64,000 nt of DNA, taken from contig NC_092115.1 in NCBI RefSeq assembly GCF_045679555.1, positions 38,128,728 to 38,192,727 of the forward strand, written 5' to 3'. This DNA is from Salvelinus alpinus (lineage: Eukaryota; Chordata; Actinopteri; Salmoniformes; Salmonidae). Shown here piece after piece: positions 11,933 to 25,100 of this stretch. Position 1 is the stretch's first letter, and each line of letters starts with the position of its first letter. The position numbers were made by a program, and so were the translations under genes. The notes under the pieces are model-generated. The model was not told the origin of the DNA. It did no database searches and saw nothing but the letters and a program-made list of their open reading frames with translations.

Positions 11933-12382
11933 TTAGACTACTGCAATGCTCTACTTTCCGGCTACCCGGATAAAGCACTAAATAAACTTAATTTAGTGCT
12001 AAACACGGCTGCTAGAATCTTGACTAGAACCAATTTTTTAAATCATATTACTCCAGTGCTAGCCTCTCTACACTGGCTTCCTGTTAAGGCACGGGCTGAT
12101 TTCAAGGTTTTACTGCTAACCTACAAAGCATTACATGGGCTTGCTTCTACCTATCTTTCTGATTTGGTCCTGCCGTACATACCTACACGTACGCTACGGT
12201 CACAAGACGCAGGCCTCCTTACTGTCCCTAGAATTTCTAAGCAAACAGCTGCATGCAGGGCTTTCTCCTATAGAGCTCAATTGTTATGGAATGGTCTGCC
12301 TACCCATGTGAGAGACGCAGACTCGGTCTCAACCTTTAAGTCTTTATTGAAGACTCATCTCTTCAGTAGGTCCTATGATTGA
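11933..12382 (+). pseudogene. C-terminal part of L2-type ORF2
   Basis: Encodes the conserved LINE C-terminal stretch: LDYCNALLSG, then LNTAARILTRTNF, ITPVLASLHWLPVKARADFK, LLTYKALHG and LWNGLP, ending at TGA after FSRSYD. A stop and frame change just upstream (before LDYCN) and the 5' truncation remove the polymerase core, so this is a dead fragment. This C-terminal region is typical of L2/CR1-clade elements of fish. Confidence 0.85.
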
Positions 12383-12826
12383 GTGTAGTCTGGCCCAGGA
12401 GTGTGAAGGTGAACGGAAAGGCACAGGAGCAACGAACCACCCTTGCTGTCTCTGCTTGGCCGGTTCTCCTCTCTCCACTGGGATTCTCTGCCTCTAACCC
12501 TAATACAGGGGCTGAGTCACTGGCTTACTGGTGCTCTTCCATGCCGTCCCTAGGAGGGGTGAGTCACTTGAGTGGGTTGAGTCACTGACATGATCTTCCT
12601 GTCCGGGTTGGAGCCCCCCCTTGGGTTGTGCCGTGGCGGAGATCTTTGTGGGCTATTCTCGGCCTTGTCTCAGGTTTGTAAGTTGGTGGTTGAAGATATC
12701 CCTCTAGTGGTGTAGAGGCTGTGCTTTGGCAAAGTGGGTGGGGTTATATCCTGCCTGTTTGGCCCTGTCCGGGGGTATCGTCGGATGGGGCCACAGTGTC
12801 TCCCGACCCCTCCTGTCTCATAGGCT

Positions 12827-13466
12827 GACCACACCGCTCGCGTCGCGTGCGCTGCAAAATAAATTTAGAAATCTATGTTATTCAATTATTGAACCCACAT
12901 TGCTCACGAGCGTCTGCATTGCCAAGGGCTAAAATAGAACTCCTTTCTATTTCTGACGCAGATCGCGCTGCAAGTCCTGCCTCTCCCATCTCCTCATTGG
13001 TTTATAGAAGCAGGTACCCACGTGCCATCTCCTCATTGGTTATACCCAAGTGGGTGATTGAAAGACGAACTGTGTTGCCGGTCGTTGTAGTAATACTATG
13101 AAAGTTTAGATGCCAATCACCATATAAGTTTCGTTGATGACTAGAAACGATTCGGTTGACCGTTTTATGTGTGGATTAATTGTCGGAGTAGAGGACCTTG
13201 TGCATTTCAGGTAAAATAACAACTCAATGTTTATATCCCAGGACAAATTAGCTAGCAACAGCATGCTAGCTAAATAGGACAAATTAGCTAGCAAGTGCAA
13301 GATAACTAGCTAAATTGCCATAAATGTTTAATGCTTTTCGACTGTTCCCAAATTAATGTAATTGGTTCAGAGTTTGTTTTGATGTTTTAACCTGCGTGTC
13401 GTGATTGTGTTTGGTGTAGTGGGACAAAATAAATTTATGCAGGATGGCGCAGCCGGTTTGGGTTCC
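12827..13466. mobile_element. Unclassified dispersed repeat inside the LINE 3' UTR
   Basis: It interrupts otherwise continuous LINE UTR (cctgtctca ... tcagcctccagtatttatgc). It begins taggctgaccacaccgctcg, includes gacaaattagctagcaa in several near copies, and ends ggcgcagccggtttgggttc. I recall it as a frequent salmonid repeat. No protein; class not determined. Confidence 0.55.
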
Positions 13467-14177
13467 GTGTCAGCCTCCAGTATTTATGCTGCAGTGGTTT
13501 ATGTGTCGGGGGGGGTCAGTCTGTTATATCTGGAGTGTTTCTCCTGTCTTATGTGAATTTAGGTATGCTCTCTCTCTCTCGGAGGACCTGAGCCCTAGGA
13601 CCATGCCTCAGGACTACCTGGCCTGATGACTCCTTGCTGTCCCCAGTCCACCTGGCCGTGCTGCTGCACCAGTTTCAACTGTTCTGCCTGCGGCTATGGA
13701 ACCCTGACCTGTTCACCGGACGTGCTACCTGTCACAGACCTGCTGTTTTCAACTCTCTAGAGATAGCAGGAGCAGTAGAGATACTCTGAATGATCGGCTA
13801 TGAAAAGCCAACTGACATTTACTCCTGAGGTGCTGACCTGTTGCACCCTCTACAACCACTGTGATTATTATTATTTGACCCTGCTGGTCATCTATGAAAA
13901 TCTTAGACGTGTTCTGTTATAATCTCCACCCGGCACAGCCAGAAGAGGACTGGCCACCCCTCATAGCCTGGTTCCTTTCTAGATTTCCTCCTAGGTTCTG
14001 GCCTTTCTAGGGAGTTTTTCCTAGCCACCGTGCTTCTACACCTGAATTGCTTGGTGTTTTAGGCTGGGTTTCTGTACAGCACTTTGTGACATCAGCTGAT
14101 GTAAGAAGGGCTTTATAAATACATTTGATTGATTGATGGTCATCCCTACTGCCTGTGATCTGGCAGATTTACTAAAC

Positions 14178-14253
14178 ACAAATCAAATTTTATTGGTCAC
14201 ATACACATGGTTAGCAGATGTTAATGCGAGTGTAGAAAAATGCTCGTGCTTCT
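14178..14253 (-). repeat. Dispersed retroelement tail fragment
   Basis: caaattttattggtcacat ... gcagatgttaatgcgagtg; the same sequence recurs at 23070-23155. Probably the 3' end of a salmonid retroposon on the reverse strand. Confidence 0.5.
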
Positions 14254-14254
14254 A

Positions 14255-15105
14255 AACTCAGCAAAAATAGAAAAGTCCCTTTTTCAGGACCCTGTCTTTC
14301 AAAGATAATTTGTAAAATCCAAATAACTTAACAGATCTTCATTGTAAAGGGTTTAAACACTATTTCCCATGCTTGATCAATGAACCATAAATAGTTAATG
14401 AACATGCACCTGTGGAACGGTCGTTAAGACACTAACAGCTTACAGACGGTAGGCAATTAAGGTCACAGTTATGAAAACTTAGGACACTAAAGAAGCCTTT
14501 CGACTGACTCTGAAAAACACAAAAAGAAAGATGCCCAGGGTCCCTGCTCATCTGCGTGAAGGCATGCTGCAAGGAGGCATGAGGACTGCAGATGTGGCCA
14601 GGGCAATAAATTGCAATGTCAGTACTGTGAGACGCCTAAGACAGCGCTACAGGGAGACAAAATGGACAGCTGATCGTCCTCGTAGTGGCAGACCACGTGT
14701 AACAACACCTGCACAGGATCGGTACATCTGAACATCACACCTGCGGGACAGGTACAGGATGGCAACAACTGCCCGAGTTACACCAGGAATGCACAATCCC
14801 TCCATCAGTGCTCAGACTGTCTGGTCCTCACCAGACATCATTGGCAACAACGTCGCCTATGGGCACAAACCCACCGTCGCTGGACCAGACAGGACTGGCA
14901 AAAAGTGCTCTCCACTGACGAGTCGCGGTTTTGTCTCATCAGGGGTGATGGTCAGATTCGCGCTTATCGTCGAAGAAATGAGCATTACACCGAGGCCTGT
15001 ACTCTGGAGTGGGATCGATTTGGAGGTGCAGGGTCCGTCATGGTCTGGCGCGGTGTGTCACAACATCATTGGACTGAGCTTGTTGTCATTGTGTGGAGTG
15101 TACTA
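14255..15105 (+). mobile_element. Tc1-like element fragment, family A
   Basis: Starts at TA with aactcagcaaaaatag and continues into a transposase start at 14531 (MPRVPAHLRE). Relative to the intact copy at 54791-55807 it lacks four residues after LRE. It has a stop after QDRYI at about 14728-14730, an internal deletion of roughly 60 bp after SAQTV, and ends abruptly after the NIIGLSLLS-equivalent region. The right half of the element is missing. Confidence 0.88.
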
Positions 15106-15458
15106 TGGTGTTAAATGCTGAGCTGTATTCAATGAACAGCATTTTTACATATGCTTCCTTTGTAAATGATGTCAGTGATGGAGTGTGCCCCTGGCTTTCA
15201 GTAAATACATTTTTTTTTTTAAAGAGTAGTGCCATCTGGTTTTCTTAATATAAGGGATTTCAAATGATTTATACTTAGGTAACAAAATTAAAAGTAAGTG
15301 TTAGTAATTACTTTTGATACTTCAATATGTTTAAAACCAAATACTTTAGACTTTTACTCAAGTAGTATTTTACTGGGTGACTTTCACTTGAGTCATTTTC
15401 TAATAAGGCATCTTTACTTTCACTCCGGTATTACAATTGGGTACTTTTTCCACCACTG

Positions 15459-16111
15459 AATTTAACCTTAAATTGAGTGGGGGGAAGAGAGACAAGACTG
15501 AACTACAACTTTCGTTTAAGAACAAAACGGAACGCAACAGCATTTGGTGTAAACGGTTTCTGTTGCAAAACGTTTTGCAAGAGACGAACGGTTTTGCAAC
15601 AGAATATGTATAATGAGACCACCCCAGCTATGTTGTAAACTGACTGCCTGGAATGAAGTATTCTCAATTTTACAATTTACCAGCAAAATTGTTTTACGGA
15701 TTTTCCTCGTCGTCTACAATTGGTTATTTTCCACCCGTAAAAAATAAAATAATCTTCACTCACGTTTTCCCTCGTCTTTTTAAATCACATTTTCCGCACT
15801 TAAAAATCACGTGTTTGGAAGGTCCCCATTTGTCTTTCTACAATTTTGCCTGCAGTTTGAACCATTTGTTTAAACGATTATCTGCATAAACACAGTTGCA
15901 GAATTTAATGTATCATTATATAGGACATATTACAAATAACAACTGTGTAGCTTAAACATTTGTAACGTTGAACATGATAACATGGTAGAGAAAAACAGGC
16001 GTTTTTAATGTCGTACTATGCACCGTGTGATGCTGTAAACAAGATTTTCACGGACAGATCTGTGAAGAGATCTACTGTTGTTGGTGTAGCTAATGTTTAC
16101 GAAAGCACACA
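15459..16111 (+). promoter_or_regulatory. Upstream region of the TINF2_N/zinc-finger gene
   Basis: Lies 5' of the proposed first coding exon. No TATA box or CpG island stands out. 15540-15610 has repeated gttttgcaa motifs (acggtttctgttgcaaaacg, acggttttgcaacag), possibly from a transposon. An upstream ATG at 16093 is out of frame with the proposed start at 16112 and overlaps it. Promoter function is inferred from position only. Confidence 0.25.
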
Positions 16112-16136
16112 ATGCAAACGCTCCGGGAGGAACAGG
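16112..16136 (+). CDS. Inferred coding exon 1 (start codon)
   Basis: Encodes MQTLREEQ plus the first base of a Gly codon, then a donor (G|gtaatt). Chosen because it supplies a start codon in phase 1, which exon 2 requires, about 800 bp upstream of it. Another ATG at 16093 is in a different frame. The weakest exon of the model; a different upstream exon is possible. Confidence 0.45.
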
Positions 16137-19100
16137 GTAATTTATTAATATATTGCAATTAACTGTATAGGTGACATGTTGCAGTCTGCATTGCTGCCAC
16201 AATTTCAAGCTAGCTACCTTACTAGCTAGCTAGCCAACCACCATCTTTGCCAGTAGTCTCGCGGAAAGGGCTATAACAAAGATGGTTTATTTAGTGGCAA
16301 TACGGACTTTAAATATTTAATTTGATAATTGGTAAAACATTTGGTTGGGTCAAGGTTAAGGTAAGGGTCAGTTATAGATTTTGGCAAGTCGTTTTGCACG
16401 TCAGAACTATAGCCCTTCCCCACTTCTTCAGCCTGAAGCTGAAGCTGGGCCCTGGCTTGAGCCTTGGAACGTGTTTAAACCATAACCAATTTAGTAAAAT
16501 ACCCATATCCAGATAGAACATCATGCATTAGTATAAGAACTCAAGAATATGAGTCATTAGAAATGTTGTGCAACTCAGACAGTAATGTTTTTTTAGTGTA
16601 ATGTGTGTAGCCTAGAGTAATGTGTGTAGTAAATACTGTAACTTCCTCCATAGAATTAGGAATTCTAATAATTTAATAGGATTTCTATGGCTTCCTCGTT
16701 GATCAAGGCTCAGTTTTATTTCCAAAAGGTGTTCCCTCCCACTATTACTCATTATATATCTGACATGGATGGCACTGTTGTTTACACCTGCCTGTATCTA
16801 GAAGAGCTGGAAAGGGGCGTGAACAAGTGCAGAAAGGGTTGGGGCATTATATAAACTACTGCCCAAGTTATAGTAGCTAGCTTGCTTTTTCATTCATGTT
16901 ATCTTTGAATGCACATAATCTTCTCTTCTAGGTCTTCCTCTGTCGTCTCTGCGTCTTTTTGTTCCGCCCCTGCGGCTGGTGTGTGCTGCTCTGTGGCAGG
17001 TGATCGAGCGGAGAGACATCATGGACTATGGGCTGCTGGAGGAGTTTGCCACCACCGTGTTGGAAATAGTCCCTGAGCTGATGAGTTACAGAGAGAGGGT
17101 CCAACTTCTCATGGGACTAAGAGCACGGGTGAGTGGGGGTGACGAGGGAAAGACGTAGAAGTTGCCGCTAGGCACAGATCTAGGATCAGTGTACCGTCAA
17201 ATCTGAACCTTTTTTGAAGGAAACGCAAGATTTACCTTAGATAAGTATCTCGGGGAAACCTCAACCTACTTCAACATTAAACTCAACGATCACATACACA
17301 CCTGTTGCCATGAATACTCAATTCTCATTTTATTGACAGCTGGTCCTAGAGTTATGTCGCTGTGATGATGAGTTGTGTCGCCCTGACACCGTTCAGCCAC
17401 ACCTGAACAGGATGAGGAGCTGTATCTCCAATCATAAGGGAGAGGTGAGGACTACTCAGAGGAGGAACCGTGATTCTAATGGCTCAGTTGGTTGGAGTGT
17501 TGTCCTTGTAACATGGAACACAGTGCTTATAATGTGGGTTTTATTCCCACATTCGCCTCAAAATACTAAGTATACAGTATGTAAGGCTGTAAGTATATTT
17601 GCTAAATGGCATTATGGATGAACATTGTAAAGGATTAACCTATGTTGCTAACCAATGGTTAGTTATATTTATCCACTGTGCATTCTTGCTGCAGGTTTCA
17701 GATCCAAATGTGGAAGCATCAGAGGCGAACTTCACGAAGCTGATTGAAACCCTAATGGAGGAGCCAAAGGAGAGGGACCTCTTCTTCCAGGTCAGTGGCT
17801 GTGTCCCAATACCCATACTTGCATTCTAAATAGTAGGCATTTTGGGTATGCGAAAATAGTACGATTTATAGGTTGATTCCGTGTAAAAGTTCATCTTGAG
17901 CATGCACAAATAAAGTTAATTTCCAAATGAAACCATGTCATAATTATCCTTGAAGTCAATATGTTGGAGTTCAGGCTCTATTTGATACGTTTTTAAGTAG
18001 GAAATTGCATGAATTCTGACCGTTACACAGTAGTCAAAGGCTTTTCAGACAATCATATTTCATGGTTTTTAGACAGGGCTCACTGAGCTTGTTTTTCCAC
18101 TCACAGCTGTCTCCCAGTATTAGTATCAAAAGATGAGATGTTAATGAAAAACAATCCAAACCAAGTTGAAGTGTCTTGAATTTTGTTTGCATGTTCTACA
18201 GTCTTGTAAAGATAGGGGGGTGAATGGGACAGGCAAAGTTACATTCATGACTTTTTTTTAGGTTAAAAGTTTTTGTAAAACATGCACCTTTCATCGGATC
18301 TTGAAACTTAATCAGTATAGCTAACGTTCATCAAGGTTTTATATGGTCTATAAATGTACTTGAGTCCAGATTTTCATGACTTGTGACTCGACCGTTAGTG
18401 ACGTGGACTCGCCTTCTCGTGACTTATATTTGCACTTGAACTGAATAGGCTACTATGATAAGCAGAATATTAGCAAAACTGGGTGCGCAGAGCAGCGAGG
18501 GTTCTGTTCTCTGGCAGTGGGAAGGGTGCGGAACACACAGCCTACTTCAGCTGGTGAGCTGCAGCGAAGCAAGCGATGACTGTGGGCAGGCAGGCTCCGC
18601 TCCGCCTCCGATCATATGCTTCACATCACACAAGCGACTCTTGCTTCCCTATCACCAGTCACCAGCCTACTATTTGATTTTGCCTGTATGGCTACCCAAT
18701 ATGCATGGGGTCTATTGTTGCCCCATAGTGACGAAGGACTTGTTTTGATAGCTACGTTGCTCTACGTGGCTACATTAGCATCAACTTAGGGTAGCTACCA
18801 TGAGAGTGTTGATTTCTGTTAAAGGGTAGGTAGCATAAATGTAACATTTGGATTTGCATTAGTATACGCATCAAAAGTCCCAATGCAGTTTGATACAAAT
18901 CAGCTTAAGGTTGCTAGCCAAGTAGCCTGCTATCATTCGCCCTACTAGCCTGATAGCGTTAGCCCTACGAACCTGCTAACGTTAGCACTGCGTGAGTCAG
19001 CCAAGTTGCAATCAACACCTAACTTACACCTTCATTAAAGTAAACCAAAGTTTGCGAAATGCAGCGCTCTAAGGCACTGCATCTCAGTGCCAGAGGCGTC

Positions 19101-22100
19101 ACTACAGACCCTGGTTCGATCCCGGGCTGTATCACAACCTGCCGCGATCGGGGGTCCCATAGGGCGGCGCAAAATTGGCCCAGCGTCGTCCGGGTTAGGG
19201 GAGGGTCTGGCCGGGGTAGGCGTCATTGTAAAATAAGGATTTGTTCTTAACTGACTTGCCTAGTTAAATAAATAAAAAATAAAATCTAACCAGTTATCAA
19301 ATAATGTTACCGGTATATGCAGTTTTCTTAGCCAGCAAGCCAGCCAGCTGAAGTTTATTTTAGCCTGCTAGCTAGCCTAACCAGCTAACTAGCCTAGCTA
19401 ACCAACCACCACGGTCGACATAGCTAAGTAGTAAGCCAGAGAACAACTAGTCTAGCACAGGCAGGGACCCACAGAACACAACAACAACAAAAAAGCCAGC
19501 AGGTAAAAAGTAGAGAGAGGAGACTTCTCAATTGACGACTGAGTTAGCTACCAAGTTAAAGAAGAGCCAAGGAGAGGCCGTTTCACCAGTCGAGGGAGAG
19601 TTAGCTAATCCAATAGCGAAACAGGATGCACCTGAGCTCAATTTCGAGTCTCATAGCAAAGGGTCTGGATAATTATTTAAATAAGGTATTTTTAATTTTA
19701 TTTTTCTAAACCTGTTTTTGGTTTGTCATTATTGGGTATTGTGTGTAGATTGAGGTCATTTAAAAAATGTAATCCATTTTAGAATAATGTAATTTTTGGG
19801 GGGGAAGTCGAGGGGTCTGAATTCTTTCCGAAGGCACTGTAAGAACGGATAAGATTATGATCACGAGTATGACAAGTTCGGCACACCCCTAGTAAAAACT
19901 CATGCTACCTACCCTTTAACGTTACAATGAGGGAAGTAACTAGCTATCTATGAAACCGGTACACAGTGTACTTTGCCCATGAAGTAGCTCGTTATTTTCC
20001 AGTTGTTGACAAACAGTTTTCCATAACAGCTAAATAGCTTCTTTTAGTCGTTTGTCACCATGGACCTCGTGTGAATTTGGTAGTATGATCATGGGATACC
20101 CAATTCACACAGGGTCCATTGTTAACAAGGACGTAACGTTAACAGAAGTCCAATCTCTTGTGGTAGCTACTCATAGTTGACACTTGCCAAGCCACGTAGA
20201 GCCTGACATGACCAAAGCTATGTGGACAACTGCTCGTCGAACATCTCATTGCAAAATCATGGGCATTAATATGAAGTAGGTCCCCCCTTTTGCTGCTATA
20301 ACAGCTTCCACTCTTCCGGGAAGGCTTTCCACTTGATGTTGGAACATTGCTGCAGGGATTTGCTTCCACTCAGCCACAAAAGGTCGGACACTGATGTTGG
20401 GCGTTTAGGCCTTGCTCGCAGTCGGTATTCCAATTCATCCCAAAGGTGTTTTTTGGGGTTGAGGTCAGGGCTATGTGCAGAACAGTCAAGTTCTTCCACA
20501 CCGATCTCGACAAACCATATCTGTTTGGACCTCGTTTTAACGAGGGGCATTGTCATGCTGAAACAGGAAAGGGCCTTCGCCAAACTGTTGCCACAAAGTT
20601 GGAAGCACAGAATCGTCTAGAATGTCATTGTATGCTGTAACATTAAGATTTCCCTTCACAGGAACTAAGAGACCTTGCCTGAACCATGAAAAGAGCCCCA
20701 GACCATTATTCAATTTCCACCAAACGTTACAGTTGGCACTATGCATTGGGGCAGGTAGCGTTCTCCTGGCATCCACCAAACCCAGATTCATCCATCTGAC
20801 TGCCAGATGGTGAGGTGTGATTCATCACTCCAGAGAACGCGTTTCTACTGCTCCGGAGTCCAATGGCAGAAAGCCTTACACTTCTCCAACCGACGCTTGG
20901 CATTGGGCATGGTGATCTTTGGCTTGTGTGCGGCTTCTCGGCCATGGAAACCCATTTTGTGATGTTCTTGATGAATAGTTAAGTGCTGATGTTGCTTCCA
21001 TAGGCAATTTGGAACTCGGTAGTGAGTGTTGCAACTGAGGACAGACGATTTTTACGCTCAACACGCTTCAGCAATCGGCGGTCCCGTTCTGTGAGCTTGT
21101 GTGGCCTACCACTTCGCGGCTGAGCTGTTGTTGCTCCTAGACATTTCCACTTCAAAATAACAGCACTTACAGTTGACCGGGGCAGCTCTAGCAGGGCAAA
21201 ACATGTTACAAACTGATTTGTTGGAAAGGTGGCATCCTATGACTGTGCCACATTGAAAGTCACTGAGTGCTTCAGTAAAGCCATTCTACAGCCAATGTTT
21301 GTCTATGGAGATTGCATGGTTGTGTGCTCGATTTTATACGTCTGTCAGCAATAGGTGTGGCTGAAATAGCCAAATCCACTAATACTTATGTATATATAGT
21401 GTAGCTATCAAAACAACGTCATTCGTCACAATGGGGCTGATGGAATGAACCCAGTGCTCATTGGGTAGCCACACCTGATTAAGAAACACAAACTGCTTTA
21501 CGAAATTGAAAACAATAGTATTGAGTTAAATTGTTAAACAACAGTCTAGCTATTTGTCTCTCTCCTAGAGTATAAAAAAGTATTTAAATTTGTCATGTCT
21601 CTCTACCCTCTCAATTTCCCCCCTGCATCCCATAGCCAGGTTTCTTCTGATAAGTCTCCCTTTAGTTTTCACTCTGCAATAAAAAAAAAACATCCACAAA
21701 TATCAGTGGGCGATTACAAAAACGTAGCTGAGAAGCTGTTACAATTATTGCAAATAATAATCTCATCAATCTGACAGGAGCAATAGCCAACACTTATTCG
21801 TTTCATAGGCTATTGCATATTGCAGGCAATTATGACCATTGGGCAGGGAGAAAAATCTTTGCATTACTCTAATTCTCACATGAAAATCTTCCCGCCAGTC
21901 GTTGTTGCTAGGCGGATTTATTCGACCAAATCCGAGCCTAGCAACTCTGAATCATTTGTTTTGCTTTCAAACGTTTTTCAGCAGATGTTGCAAAGTGGGT
22001 GGCAGAATGTCAAATATGTAACAGAAAAATAGAAGAGAAGCTTCAAAACTCAGACCTACTGACTCAGACTTGAGCACTTGGACTCGGAGTCAAGGTTTAG

Positions 22101-25100
22101 TGACTCGACTACAAGACTTTATGATATCCGTAACATGTGGAAGTAATGGATATTGTTGTATCATATCTTGGCTTCAGAAGCTTGTGCATTCACCACATTT
22201 TGTGTGCTTGTTCTGGGATGTATTCTTCATACTTTTACCGACTAAATTGCTTATCTTAAAATTGTGTGTGTTAGCTAAGATTCTCTTGGAAAATATATGC
22301 TGAAATGCATTTCTCATACAGTTTTTTTTTTTTTTTAGATAAAAAGATGAGAAGAGTGTTTATCAACAATCTGTGAATAGTCCTGGAGTGTCTTTTTCAA
22401 TTGAAAGACCCCAAAATATACTGACTTCATCCAGTCTCCAGAAAAGTGGATTGGCAGTATAGGCACACATACAGTGCAGTGCATTCGGAAAGTATTCAGA
22501 CCCCTTGACTTTTTCCACATTTTGTTACATTACAGCCTTATTCTAAAATAGATTAAATAAAAATAATCTTCATCAATCTACACACAATACCCCATAATGA
22601 CAAAGCAAAATGTATTTAATAAAAAAACTGATTTTTTACGAGTATTCTGGCACACAATCCTGTCTCGGAGCTCTACGGACAATTCCTTCGACCTCATGGC
22701 TTGGTTTTTGCTCTGACATACACTGTCAACTGTGGGACCTTATATAGACAGGTCTGTGCCTTTCCAAATCATGTCCAATCAATTGAATTTACCACAGGTG
22801 GACTCCAATCATGTTGTAGAAACATCTCAAGGATGACCAATGGAAACAGGATGCACCTGAGCTCAATTTCGAGTCTCATAGCAAAATGTCTGACTACTTA
22901 TGTAAATATGGAATTTCTAAAAACCTGTTTTCTGCTTTGTTATTATTGTGTGGAGATTGCTGAGGGAAAATGTATTTAATCCATTTTAAAATAAGGCTGG
23001 AACGTATCAAAATGTGTAACAAGTCAAGGGGTCTGAATTCTTTCTGAATGCACTGTACATTGAAAGTAATCAAAATCAAATCAAATGTTATTTGTCACAT
23101 ACACATGGTTAGCAGATGTTAATGCGAGTGTAGCATAATGCTTGTGCTTCTAGTCTCAAGTAGCCTATTATTTGCATTTGTCACTATGACAAACACACAC
23201 AGAAAGCACAGAATGGTCTTGTTACCACTTGTATTAATAGTAGGATGCGTTGATCAGTTGATCGACAGGTGTAGGGACTATAGAACAATAAACTGTAAAC
23301 TTTCCTCTAGTGTGGATGCTCACAAACATTTTATAGTTAGGCTATGTAGCGTATAGTTTATCGTTACACTTACACTTGTTTACTTTTATGCTCTATAAAT
23401 TGACTCCTTCGAATAATTTACTACAGCAAGTTTGCCACCGCGCATCGTATCCATCACTTCTTTTGTTTGGCTGTGCCCATAGCAACGTTAGAAAATGAGG
23501 CGGATACTATTCAGGCAACCTATAATTATGCGATTCTAAAGTACTGTGCCTTCTGCTGACATTTTAAAAACATTCCAAATGACAACAAATGTTATGATAG
23601 ATTTTGATCAAGAAATCTATAAGATTTGAATGTCTATTTTAGACTCTTAACGTCTATAATGGAGGGTGTAACATCGTATGATGCCGGCAATTCTTAGTTA
23701 ATGGAAATCACAATCTTTTCAAAATTATCGCTTTTTATGTTCAGCCAAGCCTTTCCTTCGAAATGGCAATCCATGTTTTGACTTATGACTTACAAACTCA
23801 GACTTTTCCTAATACAGTCACCTGTATTAGGAAAGATGAGCCAGAAAAACTGTATAATATAAAAACAGACCTATATTGTATGCAGAAACAGGTGAAAATT
23901 ATATTGTTTTATTCTAATACAATTGCTCATTTCGTTTTTTCAAAAAGTTAGGTGTCAACATTTTTGGCACCCCTAAAGATTCTTTTAAATAAAATCAAAC
24001 TAAATAAAATCTGCATTAACATTCTACTTTTTAAAGTTAATCTCACCTTAAGGAACTGTGTTGTGGCCTTCCATGGCTCCCTGTTTTACTGTGGTATAAA
24101 AAATTAGGTAACAGGTAAAATCTCTTTGTCATCCATCACCATGGGGAAAGGCATAGAACTCACAAACAAAAAGAGGGTGTTGACCTTCATAAATCAGGCA
24201 ATGGGTTCATTTACCACTATTAGGGCAACAATTAAAGGGATAGTGACATTGGTTTCCTTACCTTGTCCATAGTCTGCTTACAGGGTAAATAGCATGATCA
24301 TTACACAGGTGAACCTTCTGCTGGCGACAAAAGGCAACTCTAAAATGTGCAGTTTTGTCACAACACAATGCTACAGATGTCTCAAGTTGAGGGAGCATGC
24401 AATTGACATACTGACTGCATGAATGTCCACCAGAGCTGTTGCCAGATAATTTAATGTTAATTTCTCTACCATAAGCCTACCAATGTCATTTTATGTCATC
24501 TACCAATGTCATTTTAGAGAATTTGGCAGTACGTTCAACCGGCCTTACAACCGCAGACCACATATAACCACGCCATCCCAGGAACTCCACATCCGGCTTC
24601 TTCACCTGCGGGATCATCTGAGACCAGCCACCCAGAAAGCTTATTAAACTGTGGGTTTGCACATCCAAAGAATTTCTGCCAAACTGTCAGATACGAACTC
24701 AGGGAAACTAATCTGCGTGCTCTATATATATATTTCTGTTTAATATAATTTGACCACATTTGTTACGATAATAATCCATATAAAGTACAGTAAATTGTCA
24801 AATTAGAGGGATGTGTGAAACCGTTGTTGAAATACTATAAAAGACTGAGATAATGGGAAATCGAATGGGAGATGGCTGATCTTGCTCTGTTGGAAAATGT
24901 GGCACATGCTGCATTTAGCAGAGAGTGTGTTTTTAGGAGGGTATCATTTCCCAAAATATCATTTCCCAAAGCCAATATTATTGGATTTATGCCAAGATTT
25001 AATACCTACTTTAGAAAGGCAAACAAAGAAAACGCATGCCATTCCGGTGCACATCCAAGTGCTATTCTCTAGTTTTTGGAAACAGCATTTTTCAGCTGGA

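Larger units (their letters stand above)
11851..14137 (+). mobile_element. L2-type LINE, 5'-truncated
   Basis: The end of a reverse-transcriptase ORF2 is followed by a long 3' UTR ending in the tandem tttgattgattgat tail, with the motif ggctgggtttctgtacagcac just upstream. An unrelated roughly 640-bp repeat interrupts the UTR at 12827-13466. The insertion lies inside the hAT MITE copy. Confidence 0.85.
11672..15458. mobile_element. Second hAT-type MITE copy, split by later insertions
   Basis: 11672-11850 matches the inner left part of the 4217-4823 MITE (ttttggggtatctgtactt, ccatacattttccctgacac). 14138-14177 and 15165-15458 match the remainder, ending gggtactttttccaccactg. The left terminus is missing where it meets the preceding element. 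Inserted between the parts are an L2-type LINE (about 11851-14137) and then a dispersed repeat with a Tc1 fragment (14178-15164). Confidence 0.8.
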
